Positions 25,473 to 34,381 of a stretch of DNA of 64,000 bases are shown here, piece by piece. The position numbers and the translations under genes are program-made. Numbering within the stretch: position 1 is the first letter of the stretch; each line of letters opens with the position of its first letter. The stretch is from Palsa-892 sp963751615 (GTDB lineage: Bacteria > Pseudomonadota > Alphaproteobacteria > Rhizobiales > Xanthobacteraceae): the NCBI GenBank assembly GCA_963751615.1, contig CAVVVG010000006.1:496001-560000 (forward strand), in the 5' to 3' direction. The notes below the pieces were generated by a model, which saw nothing but the letters and a program-made list of their open reading frames with translations, did no database searches and was not told the DNA's origin.

Positions 25473-26483
25473 ATGAAAGTAATGGAACTCCGCGGCGGCT
25501 GGTTGCTTGAACACCTCCAGCCGGGAACGCGCCCCGATCCAAAACCCGGCCCCGGCCAGGTGCTCGTGAAGATGGAAGCCGCTTCGATCAACTACCGCGA
25601 CTTTCTCATGGTGCAGCGCGGCTACGGCAAGCATTCGGGAGAGCTCCCGTTGATTCCAGTGTCGGACGGCGCTGGGCGTATAGTTGATCTCGGTGTAAGA
25701 GTGACGCGCGTGCAGAAAGGCGATCTCGTCTGCCCCCTTTTTGTGCAGACCTGGTTTGGGGGCGAACTTCATGACGAACATCGCGCGCACATCCTCGGCG
25801 GCCCCCTCGATGGCGTGATGCAGGAGTATATGTGCCTGCCGGAAGATGGCGTCGCAAAAGCGCCCGCGCATTTTTCCGCAGCCGAAGCGGCGACCCTACC
25901 TTGCGCCGCACTAACCGCATGGAATGCTGCAATCGAAAGCGGCACCAAGGCGGGCGATCTCGTCGTAACGCAGGGCACCGGCGGCGTTTCGCTTTTTGCG
26001 CTGCAATTCGCAAAGCTCGCCGGGGCAACCGTCGTCGTCACTTCATCGAGCGACGAAAAATTGTCGCGCGCAAAAAAACTCGGCGCCGATATCGGCATCA
26101 ACTACAGCAGCGACCCCGAATGGTCGCGAACTGTTCGCAAACTTAGCCCGCGCGGGGCTGATCTTATCGTCGAGCTCGGAGGTGCAAAGTCACTGGAGCA
26201 GTCGCTTCGGTCCATTCGTCCGAGCGGAATGGTCGCCCTCATCGGCGTGCTTTCCGGCGCCACTGCTTCCCTCCCGCTTGGTCGCGTCGTGACACAAAGC
26301 GTGCGGATGCACGGCGTGACAACCGGCAACCGCAATATGTTCGAGAACATGGTCCGCGCAATCGAGAAACATCGACTGAAACCGGTGATCGACGAGCGCC
26401 GCTTCGCCTTTGCCGATTGCCGTAACGCCATCGCAGCCATTGCGGAGGGCAAGCATTTCGGCAAGATCGTTATCGATTTCTAG
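25473..26483 (+). CDS. Medium-chain dehydrogenase/reductase (quinone-oxidoreductase-like)
   Basis: 336 residues with the MDR two-domain architecture: a GroES-like N-terminal half (PGPGQVLVKMEAASINYRDF, PLIPVSDGAGRIVDLG) and a Rossmann half with VTQGTGGVSLFALQFAKLAG and the GADIGINYSSDPEW stretch. No catalytic zinc cysteine is seen at the usual position (the SINYRD motif replaces it), so a zinc-independent NADPH:quinone or enoyl reductase type activity is more likely than an alcohol dehydrogenase. It lies 9 nt upstream of an FAD-dependent dehydrogenase gene, with which it is probably co-transcribed. Confidence 0.88.
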   Translation: MKVMELRGGWLLEHLQPGTRPDPKPGPGQVLVKMEAASINYRDFLMVQRGYGKHSGELPLIPVSDGAGRIVDLGVRVTRVQKGDLVCPLFVQTWFGGELHDEHRAHILGGPLDGVMQEYMCLPEDGVAKAPAHFSAAEAATLPCAALTAWNAAIESGTKAGDLVVTQGTGGVSLFALQFAKLAGATVVVTSSSDEKLSRAKKLGADIGINYSSDPEWSRTVRKLSPRGADLIVELGGAKSLEQSLRSIRPSGMVALIGVLSGATASLPLGRVVTQSVRMHGVTTGNRNMFENMVRAIEKHRLKPVIDERRFAFADCRNAIAAIAEGKHFGKIVIDF

Positions 26484-26492
26484 GAGGTGGTC

Positions 26493-28139
26493 ATGGAAGC
26501 CGATGTCATCGTCGTGGGCACAGGTCTTGCCGGTCTTGTCGCCGCCACCGAACTGGCGGATGCCAAACGCAAGGTGATCCTGCTCGAACAGGAGCCCGAA
26601 GCATCGCTCGGCGGCCAGGCGTTTTGGTCATTTGGCGGACTAATGCTGGTCAATTCGCCGGAGCAACGCCGTCTCGGTATACGCGACTCGCGCGAACTCG
26701 CGTTGCAGGATTGGCTCGGTTCGGCCGACTTCGATCGCAATGAAGATAAATGGCCACGCAGATGGGCCGAGGCCTATGTCGATTTCGCCGCAGGCGAAAA
26801 ACGCGCGTGGCTACATGCGCAAGGCGTGCGCTGGTTTCCCGTCGTCGGCTGGGCCGAGCGCGGCGGTTATCTCGCCACTGGCCACGGCAATTCGGTACCG
26901 CGTTTTCACATTACCTGGGGAACGGGTCCGGGAATTCTCGAGCCATTCGTGCGGCGCGCCCGCGAGGCCGAAAAGCAAGGGCTGATTACCTTCAAATTTC
27001 GCCATCGCGTGACCGGATTATCGGCGAGCGGAGGCAAGATCGACGGCGTACAAGGCGAGATACTGGAGCCGAGCAATGTCGCTCGCGCGGTCGCGAGCTC
27101 ACGTAAGATCGTCGGCAATTTCGCGCTAAGAGCGCAGATAATAATCGTCACTTCCGGTGGTATCGGCGGCAATCATGGTCTTGTCCGCAAACACTGGCCG
27201 AAGCATATGGGTGAGGCGCCGAAGAATATGTTATCGGGCGTGCCAGCATATGTCGACGGACTGATGCAGGAAGCGGTCGCGAGAAGTGGCGGAAATCTTA
27301 TCAACTCGGATCGCATGTGGCACTACCCGGAAGGCATCGATAATTACGCTCCGATTTGGCCGCATCACGGCATTCGCGTCATCAGCGGCCCCTCGCCGCT
27401 CTGGCTCGACGCGACGGGCCGTCGCTTCCCGATCCCGTTGTATCCGGGTTTCGACGGCTTGGGTGCACTCGAGCACATCACCAAAAATGGCAACGATCAT
27501 TCGTGGTTCTTGCTAAATCAGCGCATCATTGGCCGTGAACTTGCGCTCTCTGGTTCCGAGCAAAACCCTGATTTCACGAGCAAAAGCTTTCTCAGCGTGC
27601 TGAAGCGTGGCCGTGGCACGGTTACGCCGGTACAGAAATTCGTTAATGCCGGAAAAGATTTTGTCGTCGCGAACAATTTGCCTGAACTCGTGCAGAAGAT
27701 GAACCAGCTGACGCAACGCAATCTGATCGACGAAGCGGTGCTCACACGTGAAGTCGTTGCACGCGACCGCGAGATCGACAACAAATTCGGCAAGGATGCA
27801 CAGATCGCCGCTATTCGCGCAGCGCGCAAATACATCGGCGATCGTATGTTTCGTGTATCAAAACCGCACAAAATACTCGATCCCGCCGCCGGACCGCTGA
27901 TTGCCGTCCGCCTTTGGGTCCTGACACGCAAGTCGCTCGGCGGCTTGGAAACCGATCTCTCCGGCCGTGTACTCAAGGCCGGCGGCGAGCCGCTCGGTAA
28001 CGTTTATGCAGCTGGGGAAGTTGCTGGCTTCGGCGGCGGTGGCGTACATGGCTACCGCGCCCTTGAAGGCACTTTTCTCGGCGGCTGCTTGTTTTCGGGC
28101 CGCGTTGCAGGCCGCGCTGCTGCAAAGTCTATCGGCTGA
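26493..28139 (+). CDS. FAD-dependent dehydrogenase (fumarate-reductase/KstD-like flavoprotein)
   Basis: 548 residues from the ATG with an AGGAGGT site. The N-terminal FAD-binding motif is DVIVVGTGLAGLVAATELAD followed by a KVILLEQEP segment. The second FAD contact near the C-terminus is GNVYAAGEVAGFGGGGVHGY, then LEGTFLGGCLFSGRVAGRAA. The middle holds a substrate domain (MWHYPEGIDNYAPIWPHHGI). It belongs to the FAD_binding_2 family that includes 3-ketosteroid delta-1-dehydrogenase-like proteins often annotated simply as FAD-binding dehydrogenase; the substrate is unknown. It forms a pair with the upstream reductase and has a hairpin downstream. Confidence 0.88.
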   Translation: MEADVIVVGTGLAGLVAATELADAKRKVILLEQEPEASLGGQAFWSFGGLMLVNSPEQRRLGIRDSRELALQDWLGSADFDRNEDKWPRRWAEAYVDFAAGEKRAWLHAQGVRWFPVVGWAERGGYLATGHGNSVPRFHITWGTGPGILEPFVRRAREAEKQGLITFKFRHRVTGLSASGGKIDGVQGEILEPSNVARAVASSRKIVGNFALRAQIIIVTSGGIGGNHGLVRKHWPKHMGEAPKNMLSGVPAYVDGLMQEAVARSGGNLINSDRMWHYPEGIDNYAPIWPHHGIRVISGPSPLWLDATGRRFPIPLYPGFDGLGALEHITKNGNDHSWFLLNQRIIGRELALSGSEQNPDFTSKSFLSVLKRGRGTVTPVQKFVNAGKDFVVANNLPELVQKMNQLTQRNLIDEAVLTREVVARDREIDNKFGKDAQIAAIRAARKYIGDRMFRVSKPHKILDPAAGPLIAVRLWVLTRKSLGGLETDLSGRVLKAGGEPLGNVYAAGEVAGFGGGGVHGYRALEGTFLGGCLFSGRVAGRAAAKSIG

Positions 28140-28155
28140 AAGAAGATAAACCGAA

Positions 28156-28183
28156 GGGACCGGGGCTGTGCTGCCCCGGTTCC
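28156..28183 (+). terminator. Probable terminator after the FAD dehydrogenase
   Basis: A GC-rich hairpin (GGGACCGGGGC / GCCCCGGTTCC with one bulge, loop TGTGCT) starts 17 nt after the stop codon. A T-rich run (TTCTTTTTGTTG) follows only after about 20 nt, so termination strength is uncertain. Confidence 0.5.
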
Positions 28184-28220
28184 TTCCGCCGCCTCCAGGC
28201 TTCTTTTTGTTGTTCCCGAA

Positions 28221-28490
28221 TTAATGAGTGGTTAGCCATTCGCGGGCGGCGCGCTGCGCAGCCGCGATCTCGTTCTCCGACATTTCAGCGGCGATCTCGC
28301 GGCGGCGTTCGGCAGCTGCTGCATTGCCGCGTGCGGCAGCGAGGTTGAACCACTTATGCGCGGCGATCCGGTCCATTGCTTCGATGGTGCCAGCCGAAAA
28401 TATGATTCCGAGTTGGAAAAAGATGTCCCCCGCCGAATTGCCCTGCCCTACGGCAGCGGTCTCAAGCATGGCCATTTCATAACGTCCCAT
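28221..28490 (-). CDS. Short Sel1-repeat protein
   Basis: 89 residues carrying about one and a half Sel1-like (TPR-type) repeats: AGDIFFQLGIIFSAGTIEAM, then DRIAAHKWFNLAAARGNAAA and an ERRREIAAEMSENEIAAAQR helix. The second unit has the usual A-HKW-N-AA-RGN signature. There is no signal peptide, so it is cytoplasmic; it is probably a protein-interaction module. It is convergent with the FAD dehydrogenase gene. Closely similar stand-alone Sel1 proteins occur throughout Rhizobiales. Confidence 0.85.
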   Translation of the reverse strand: MGRYEMAMLETAAVGQGNSAGDIFFQLGIIFSAGTIEAMDRIAAHKWFNLAAARGNAAAAERRREIAAEMSENEIAAAQRAAREWLTTH

Positions 28491-28715
28491 TTGACTTCCC
28501 CTGTAACTCCGGACAGCTTTTTCCCGCCGCCCTTCGTTATGAGGTTGAACCTTGTGATTTGAATCTCATCTTAAATTACGCGCTGAATCCTTTCTGAACA
28601 GTCGGGAAAGTGCACCACTGCTTTACGTTCGATTCAGTACGAAATGGCCTGCAAATCGCGGATTCCCGAGGAAAAATAAAGGATACAGAAAGGATCCTCA
28701 CTCATCGATCGCTCA

Positions 28716-28731
28716 CCATTTTTAAAAATGG
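28716..28731. other. 16-bp perfect palindrome in a gene-free stretch
   Basis: CCATTTTTAAAAATGG, symmetrical with no loop, lies in the 368 bases between the Sel1 gene and the cytochrome gene, about 130 nt upstream of the latter. It could be an operator for a dimeric regulator. The remainder of this intergenic stretch shows nothing else. Confidence 0.35.
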
Positions 28732-28858
28732 GGGAGCTCCCGTTGCAGAAACTGAAGCCACTTCCCCAAGCGTGCGGCGGGCCATATGATTTCGTCCAAT
28801 CAAGCGCAGAGAAAATCATCAAAATTCAACAAAACCCTAAAGTTGGAGAGAAAAACTC

Positions 28859-29368
28859 ATGTCTTCCAATTCCCAGCTATGCGCGATTTTTCTCACGGCC
28901 GCACTTTTTACGGCCAGTTTCAGCACCGCCGCATCAGCGCAGGATCGGATTGCGCGCGGCAAATATCTGGTGACGCTCGGGGGCTGCAATGATTGCCATA
29001 CTCCCGGGGTTTTTCTCGGCAAGCCAGACCTCAAACGATTTCTTGCGGGCTCCGACGTAGGCTTCGAACTTCCCTTGGGAACTTTCTATGGTCGTAATCT
29101 TACGCCCGACAAGGAAACCGGCTTAGGGAACTGGACAACAGAAGAAATCATAATCGCGATAACAAAAGGCGTGCGACCTGATGGCCGTGAATTAGCGTCG
29201 ATCATGCCGTGGAGTTCTTTTGCGGCGTTAACCAAGGAAGATGCGGACGCGATCGTGGCTTACCTAAAAAGTCTTCCACCCATACAAAACAAAGTTCCTG
29301 GACCCTTCGGACCGAACGAAAAGGCGACATCGTTTGTGATGAAAGTTGTACCGCCTGGAATGAAATAG
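28859..29368 (+). CDS. Periplasmic c-type cytochrome
   Basis: 169 residues. Signal peptide (hydrophobic CAIFLTAALFTASFS, cut after ASA), then the haem attachment site CNDCH at residues 43-47. The candidate axial methionine is in SIMPW near residue 120. The sequence ARGKYLVTLGGCNDCHTPG and GRNLTPDKETGLGNWTTEEI are typical of single-haem cytochromes that serve alcohol/aldehyde dehydrogenase subunits or stand alone. An electron-transfer role is certain for the family; the partner is unknown. GGAGAG precedes the ATG. The gene is monocistronic. Confidence 0.92.
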   Translation: MSSNSQLCAIFLTAALFTASFSTAASAQDRIARGKYLVTLGGCNDCHTPGVFLGKPDLKRFLAGSDVGFELPLGTFYGRNLTPDKETGLGNWTTEEIIIAITKGVRPDGRELASIMPWSSFAALTKEDADAIVAYLKSLPPIQNKVPGPFGPNEKATSFVMKVVPPGMK

Positions 29369-29370
29369 GT

Positions 29371-29409
29371 AAAAAAACAAAAAAAGCGGCCGGCGTAAGC
29401 CGGCCGCTT
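29371..29409 (-). terminator. Strong terminator between convergent genes
   Basis: A perfect 11-bp stem (AAGCGGCCGGC / GCCGGCCGCTT, loop GTAA). On the minus strand it is followed by TTTTTTTGTTTTTTT, so it terminates the small minus-strand gene. On the plus strand it follows the cytochrome gene by 15 nt and may also act there. Confidence 0.85.
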
Positions 29410-29430
29410 GCTGTTAAAAAGTCACACTAA

Positions 29431-29589
29431 TTAAGCGCCGCCATTCTCGCCAGCAAACTTATTTGCTTGCGAGGCGTCATTCTGCCAAGCCCCGGAAGAT
29501 GGCGTGTCATAATAATGCGGGACCGTTTGCGCCGCTGCGGCAGAGACGGAGCCAATGACGAGAGCGGTAATGAGAGCGATCTTTTTCAT
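29431..29589 (-). CDS. Small secreted peptide
   Basis: 52 residues from the ATG that has an AAGGAAG site. The signal peptide MKKIALITALVIGSVSAAAA is cut before QTVPHYYDTP, leaving a mature peptide of about 32 residues that is rich in small and polar residues and ends NKFAGENGGA. Short exported peptides of this layout are common in Bradyrhizobium relatives (DUF680-like), without known function. It is followed by a strong terminator, which supports independent expression. Confidence 0.7.
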   Translation of the reverse strand: MKKIALITALVIGSVSAAAAQTVPHYYDTPSSGAWQNDASQANKFAGENGGA

Positions 29590-30043
29590 AACAACTTCCT
29601 TTCTTTCTTCGTTGGAAACTTCCTGCAAGATGTCAGGCATCTCGTATGAGGAAGTAACGTTCAGGCCTCCACTTAGTTCTATTGCGGTGCAACATTCCAA
29701 TCACGATCGCTTGCTTTTCGAGTGAAGAAGTCGTGATCAAAAGCCTGGCGATCAGGTGTTCCAGTTATGCTTATCGTCACCCCAAAATAATATTTTACGT
29801 ATTAATACCAATGCTTTATGGTAGATACACAACCCGCATTTGATCTCTCAAGTTCGCGTGGCAGCAAAATCTGACCGCGATTTTTGGTGCCTCACAATCG
29901 CGTGATGCAGTGCAGCAATTGAAACAAAATGGGGCAAAAAAGATCATCCTCTCCGCACAATGAAATCAAAACGACCCGAAAATCGAGTGAAATGGTCTCG
30001 ATTTCGCCACGCACGAATCAGAAGTGCGATACCGCCGACCTCA
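29590..30043. other. Intergenic region
   Basis: No gene is supported in these 454 bases, which are AT-rich from about 29760 to 29830. They should contain the promoter of the small secreted peptide gene. No clear operator or hairpin was seen. Confidence 0.4.
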
Positions 30044-30817
30044 TCATGCGCCTTGTCCAAATAAGATCCTGCGCGCTTCCTCATCTTTGGAGAGATCGAT
30101 CTTGCCCGCTTCCTCGACACGCACATGCATCCCGCGCTCGACCGCTGGCCGTGCTTTCATACGGTCAAGCCAGCGCTTGAAATGCGGCATGTCGCTCAAG
30201 TCTTGGCCTTGCCGATCCCATCCGATCGCCCATGGATAGACTGCCATATCGGCGATTGAATAAGCGCCGGCAAGATAATCCTGCTTGTCGACACGCTTAT
30301 TAATGATGCGATAAAGACGCCGCATCTCGTTCGTGTACCGGTCAATCGCGTACGGGATCTTTTCTCGCGCATAGAGGCGAAAATGATGTGCTTGTCCTGC
30401 CATCGGTCCAACCCCGGCCATCTGCCAGAATAACCATTCGTCCACCTCGACACGTTTGCGCTCGTCCTTCGGATAAAATTTGCCGGTCTTACGCCCAAGA
30501 TATTGCAGTATCGCACCTGACTCAAATACAGAGATCGGTTTTCCTCCTGGCCCTTCTGGATCGATGATCGCGGGAATGCGGTTGTTGGGAGAAATTTTCA
30601 GGAATTCTGGTTTGAATTGCTCGCCACGAGCGATATTTACCGGCCTTATCACATAGCGAAGACCGCATTCCTCTAGCATGATTGTGATTTTCCGACCGTT
30701 CGGTGTCGGCCAATAATAAAGTTCGATCGGCCTCGCCTGTTTACCGCCTGTCCGCGCAACCGCCCGTTGCGCCGCCTTTGCTGTGGCACGCCTCTTCACC
30801 TTTGCACGCTTGGCCAT
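30044..30817 (-). CDS. Glutathione S-transferase family protein (YfcG/YghU-like)
   Basis: 257 residues. A basic N-terminal extension (AKRAKVKRRATAKAAQRAVA) of about 28 residues precedes a thioredoxin-like domain (IELYYWPTPNGRKITIMLEE, SPNNRIPAIIDPEG, SVFESGAILQYLGRKTG) and an all-helical C-terminal domain (DYLAGAYSIADMAVYPW). The TPNGRKITI motif is that of the nu-class disulphide-bond oxidoreductases YfcG/YghU, which use glutathione. The basic extension is unusual and could bind nucleic acid or be an artefact of start choice; the ATG used has no strong ribosome site. Confidence 0.85.
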   Translation of the reverse strand: MAKRAKVKRRATAKAAQRAVARTGGKQARPIELYYWPTPNGRKITIMLEECGLRYVIRPVNIARGEQFKPEFLKISPNNRIPAIIDPEGPGGKPISVFESGAILQYLGRKTGKFYPKDERKRVEVDEWLFWQMAGVGPMAGQAHHFRLYAREKIPYAIDRYTNEMRRLYRIINKRVDKQDYLAGAYSIADMAVYPWAIGWDRQGQDLSDMPHFKRWLDRMKARPAVERGMHVRVEEAGKIDLSKDEEARRILFGQGA

Positions 30818-30899
30818 AAAATTCTCCGTGGTGAAACTCTGTTGAAACAACGCTAGAACGCACCCCAGCCTACGACAAACTTCGCCCAGGACATCGCGG

Positions 30900-31562
30900 T
30901 CATGTCGCCGCCCCCCCTTTTTTGCTGCCTTTCTTGTGGGTCCGCACCGCAATTTCAAAGTGGTAGCGGAAATAGCGCGCGACCAAAATTAGCGTCAACA
31001 ATCCGGCCGCGAATGCCGCAGCCAAAAACGCATGATGCGTAAGTGCTCGGACCAAAACGAAAAACTCATCGAGCGCAACCCCCGACAAGACATGGAGCAG
31101 CGCCCAGAGCACGCCAGCCATCCAGTTTGCCACGAAGAAATTTCGCGGAGTGATGCCGAGAACACCGGCCATCAACGGCAGCAAGGCTCGCACGGGCGGT
31201 ACAAAACGCGCAAAAAAAACGCTCATCCTACCGTATTTCCTGAAAAACTTCTTGCAAATCGTCACCGCCTCGGGATGATCTATGAAAGGCCAGAGTTTCC
31301 GGATCGCGTTGCCGTGAAAACGGCCAACCAAAAACGAGAGCCCGTCGCCAATCATCGCGCCGCTCGCAGCTGCTACGACCACCACCCACACATTCATGGC
31401 GCCGGTTGCGGCAATTGTGCCGACGCCAACAATCGCCGTCGAACCCGGCACGAAGCCGCCGACGATCGGCACCGACTCTCCTAGTGCGAGCAGAAAAACA
31501 GCGACATAAGCGAGATCCGGATGATTCTTGATCCATCCGAGAATGGCAGGAACGATTTCCAT
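30900..31562 (-). CDS. DedA family inner-membrane protein
   Basis: 220 residues with about five hydrophobic segments. The DedA/SNARE-associated fold is clear from ESVPIVGGFVPGSTAIVGVG, the glycine-rich GDGLSFLVGRFHG turn, KYGRMSVFFARFVPPVRALL and LPLMAGVLGITPRNFFVAN. DedA proteins act in membrane homeostasis, and some are undecaprenyl-phosphate or phospholipid flippases. The arginine/proline motif needed for activity (R-F-V-P-x-V-R) is intact. It has a lysine-rich C-terminal tail. Upstream of the GST gene with 82 nt between, so co-transcription is possible. Confidence 0.92.
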   Translation of the reverse strand: MEIVPAILGWIKNHPDLAYVAVFLLALGESVPIVGGFVPGSTAIVGVGTIAATGAMNVWVVVVAAASGAMIGDGLSFLVGRFHGNAIRKLWPFIDHPEAVTICKKFFRKYGRMSVFFARFVPPVRALLPLMAGVLGITPRNFFVANWMAGVLWALLHVLSGVALDEFFVLVRALTHHAFLAAAFAAGLLTLILVARYFRYHFEIAVRTHKKGSKKGGAAT

Positions 31563-31729
31563 AACTGCTCATTGAACCCGCTTCGGCCCATAGCTCAAGC
31601 GCTAACCTTGCGCTTTCGTCCATAAAAATTCCGCGCGAAGGGCGCGGTTTTATCTCAATCGTCCCTGTTGACGCTAGATCAAGCCGCTTTCGGCGCAACT
31701 GGCAAGACCTGGTCGGGCGCACGGGCTAC

Positions 31730-33196
31730 TCAATCTCGAAGCTTCTTTTTCAGCAACTCATTCACTACCTGAGGATTAGCCTTGCCACCCGACTGCTTGA
31801 TAACTTGGCCTACAAACCAGCCGAGCAAATTCGGTTTCGTTCTTGCTTCCGCGAATTTTTCGGGATTTTTAGCGATCACTTCGTCGATGGTTTTTTCGAT
31901 GGCGCCCGTATCGGTAACTTGTTTCATGCCGCGTGCTTCGACAATCGCGCGCGGGTCCCCGCCTTCGCTCCACACGAGCTCGAACAGTTCCTTCGCGATT
32001 TTGCCTGAAATTGTACCGTCGCCAATTAAATCGACAATACAGGCAAGCTGCTTTGCGGATACTGGGGAGGTCGATATTTCCTTCCCTTCCTTGTTGAGCC
32101 GTCCGAAAAACTCATTGATGATGAAATTCGCTGCTGCCTTCGCATCGCGCCCATTGGCGACTTCTTCGAAAAAATCCGCCGTTTCGCGCTCGCTAATTAG
32201 AACGCCCGCATCGTAAGGTGAAAGCCCATAGCTTTTCACAAAGCGTGCTTTCTTTTCATCTGGCAGCTCCGGAAGATTGGCTTCAAGTTTCGCGACATAA
32301 GACTCGTCAAGTTCGAGCGGCAACAGATCCGGATCGGGGAAATAGCGGTAGTCATGCGCCTCTTCCTTGCTCCGCATTGAGCGCGTCTCTCCCTTGCCGG
32401 GATCAAATAGGCGCGTCTCCTGCTCGATCTTGCCGCCCTCTTCGATGATTTCGATCTGTCGGCGCGCCTCGGTCTCGATCGCCTGCCCAACGAAACGGAT
32501 CGAGTTTACGTTCTTGATTTCGCAGCGCGTGCTGAGCGGCTCACCGGGTTTGCGCACGGAAACGTTGACGTCGGCGCGCAGGCTCCCTTTCTCCATGTCG
32601 CCGTCACAGGTCCCCAGATAGCGCAAAATCGTGCGCAACTTTGTCAAATACGCGCGCGCTTCGTCGGAGGAGCGCATGTCCGGCTTCGAGACAATTTCCA
32701 TCAACGCTACGCCCGAGCGATTGAGATCGACCAACGACATCGTCGCGTGCTGATCGTGGATCGATTTTCCGGCATCTTGTTCAAGATGTAACCGCTCAAT
32801 GCCGACCTCAATTGACTCACCGTCCTGCATGTCGACGATAACCTTACCCTCACCCACCACCGGAAATTTGTACTGGCTGATCTGATAGCCCTGCGGTAGA
32901 TCAGGATAGAAATAATTCTTGCGGTCAAAGACCGATTTCAAATTAATCCGCGCCTTAAGGCCAAGCCCGGTTCTTACCGCCTGCTCGATGCACATCTTGT
33001 TGATGACCGGCAACATGCCGGGCATCGCGGCATCCACCAGTGACACGTGAGAGTTTGGCTCGCCGCCGAACTCAGTCGAGGCGCCAGAGAAAAGCTTCGC
33101 GTTCGATGTAACTTGGGCATGGACTTCCATGCCGATTACAACTTCCCACTCACCAGTATCGCCCTTAAGCAGTTTCGATTTTTTCTTTGCAGCCAT
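31730..33196 (-). CDS. gatB: Asp-tRNA(Asn)/Glu-tRNA(Gln) amidotransferase subunit B
   Basis: 488 residues, the usual length. The cradle domain begins WEVVIGMEVHAQVTSNAKLF, followed by DLPQGYQISQYKFPV and the tail domain ending LLGWFVGQVIKQSGGKANPQ. GatB activates the carboxyl of mischarged Glu-tRNA(Gln) or Asp-tRNA(Asn) with ATP, and ammonia from GatA completes the amidation, in the cytoplasm. It lies 12 nt after lrgB, so it is part of the same transcript as gatC, gatA and the LrgAB pair. Confidence 0.97.
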   Translation of the reverse strand: MAAKKKSKLLKGDTGEWEVVIGMEVHAQVTSNAKLFSGASTEFGGEPNSHVSLVDAAMPGMLPVINKMCIEQAVRTGLGLKARINLKSVFDRKNYFYPDLPQGYQISQYKFPVVGEGKVIVDMQDGESIEVGIERLHLEQDAGKSIHDQHATMSLVDLNRSGVALMEIVSKPDMRSSDEARAYLTKLRTILRYLGTCDGDMEKGSLRADVNVSVRKPGEPLSTRCEIKNVNSIRFVGQAIETEARRQIEIIEEGGKIEQETRLFDPGKGETRSMRSKEEAHDYRYFPDPDLLPLELDESYVAKLEANLPELPDEKKARFVKSYGLSPYDAGVLISERETADFFEEVANGRDAKAAANFIINEFFGRLNKEGKEISTSPVSAKQLACIVDLIGDGTISGKIAKELFELVWSEGGDPRAIVEARGMKQVTDTGAIEKTIDEVIAKNPEKFAEARTKPNLLGWFVGQVIKQSGGKANPQVVNELLKKKLRD

Positions 33197-33208
33197 ACCG
33201 TTCTCTTA

Positions 33209-33928
33209 TCACCGCAACAGCCATGGCAACAACAGCGGTACAAGGATTGCCGTCAGCAACCCATTAAGTCCGAGCGCGATGCCCGCGAAAGTTCCGGCTA
33301 ACGGATTGACATGAAACGCCCGCGCAGTGCCGATACCGTGCGATACAAGTCCCGCTGCAAAACCGCGTGCGGCGTAATTCTTCAGGCGCAGGATATTCAT
33401 GAGCGGCGTCACCACAATCGCGCCGGTAATCCCCGTCATGATGACCAGCACCGCGACGAGCGCTGGATTGGCGCCGATTTTTTCACCGATGCCCATGGCG
33501 ATGGCGGCAGTCGCCGATTTCGGTGCTAGTGCGAGTGTTGCCGGTAGGCCAATGCCGAAAAGTTTCGCGAGCAACACCGCCGAGGAAATCGCAACGATCG
33601 AACCCATGATTAGTGCTGCGAGCATCGGAATGAACGCGCGCTTCACTTCGGGAAGATAGCGGAAAAGCGGTACTGCAAGCGCGACGGTGGCGGGGCCCAA
33701 GAGAAAATGAACGAACTGAGCCCCCGCGAAATATCCCGGGAAAGTTGTGCCTGAAATCAAAAGCAATGATGAAACGAGCGCGATGGCGAGAAGCACCGGG
33801 TTTGCGAGTGGATGGCGTTTGCAGGCAGCCGAAACGGCATCGGCCAAAATATAGGCGATCAGCGTCACAGTGAACCAAAGCAGCGGAGTGCCGGAGAGGT
33901 AAACCCATAGATCAACAAAACGGATCAT
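33209..33928 (-). CDS. lrgB: LrgB/CidB family membrane protein
   Basis: 239 residues, polytopic (about seven to eight hydrophobic segments), with the family motifs LLGPATVALAVPLFRYLP, ALAPKSATAAIAMGIGE and the C-terminal GLVSHGIGTARAFHVNPLAG. LrgAB/CidAB systems are holin-like or transport proteins; in some bacteria and in plants the LrgB family carries pyruvate or glycolate/glycerate. The start overlaps the end of the LrgA gene by 4 nt (ATGA), which shows coupling. It is located between gatA and gatB. Confidence 0.93.
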   Translation of the reverse strand: MIRFVDLWVYLSGTPLLWFTVTLIAYILADAVSAACKRHPLANPVLLAIALVSSLLLISGTTFPGYFAGAQFVHFLLGPATVALAVPLFRYLPEVKRAFIPMLAALIMGSIVAISSAVLLAKLFGIGLPATLALAPKSATAAIAMGIGEKIGANPALVAVLVIMTGITGAIVVTPLMNILRLKNYAARGFAAGLVSHGIGTARAFHVNPLAGTFAGIALGLNGLLTAILVPLLLPWLLR

Positions 33929-34302
33929 TCGCTCGCCTCTTTAAGTTCAGGCTCTTCGTCACCGCCGATCAGTCTTGCCACACCCGCAAACGTCACTGCT
34001 GTGACGGTAAGTGCTAAAATCGTCGATAGTACGATGACAATTAGTAGGCGCCCCCCTTCCGCGCCGAGAATATCCAGTTGCTGCACGACGCCGACCCCCG
34101 CCGGTACGAACAACATGGAAAGATGTTTCAGAATTCCGTCGGCAGTTTCGCCGGTTGCTTCCGGCAACGGAAACCGGATCAGAAGCCCGATTAGCAGCAA
34201 CACCATCCCGATCACCGGCCCCGGCAGTGGCAGCATGAGAACGCGGGCGAGCGTTTCTCCGGCAAGCTGGCAGATCAGCAATAATGTAATCGCATTCAGC
34301 AT
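33925..34302 (-). CDS. lrgA: CidA/LrgA family holin-like protein
   Basis: 125 residues with four hydrophobic segments: LNAITLLLICQLAGETLARV, LPLPGPVIGMVLLLIGLLI, LFVPAGVGVVQQLDIL and LLIVIVLSTILALTVTAVTF, the order and spacing of the LrgA/CidA family. It works with LrgB in the inner membrane. The gene starts 79 nt after the gatA stop, enough for an internal promoter, though none is obvious. Confidence 0.92.
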   Translation of the reverse strand: MLNAITLLLICQLAGETLARVLMLPLPGPVIGMVLLLIGLLIRFPLPEATGETADGILKHLSMLFVPAGVGVVQQLDILGAEGGRLLIVIVLSTILALTVTAVTFAGVARLIGGDEEPELKEASE

Positions 34303-34381
34303 CAGATGCCCCGATCTTGGGAATCACATTCTGTAATTTTGTCCGACCCCGCACACTTACAAATTCGGCGATAATGTCCGG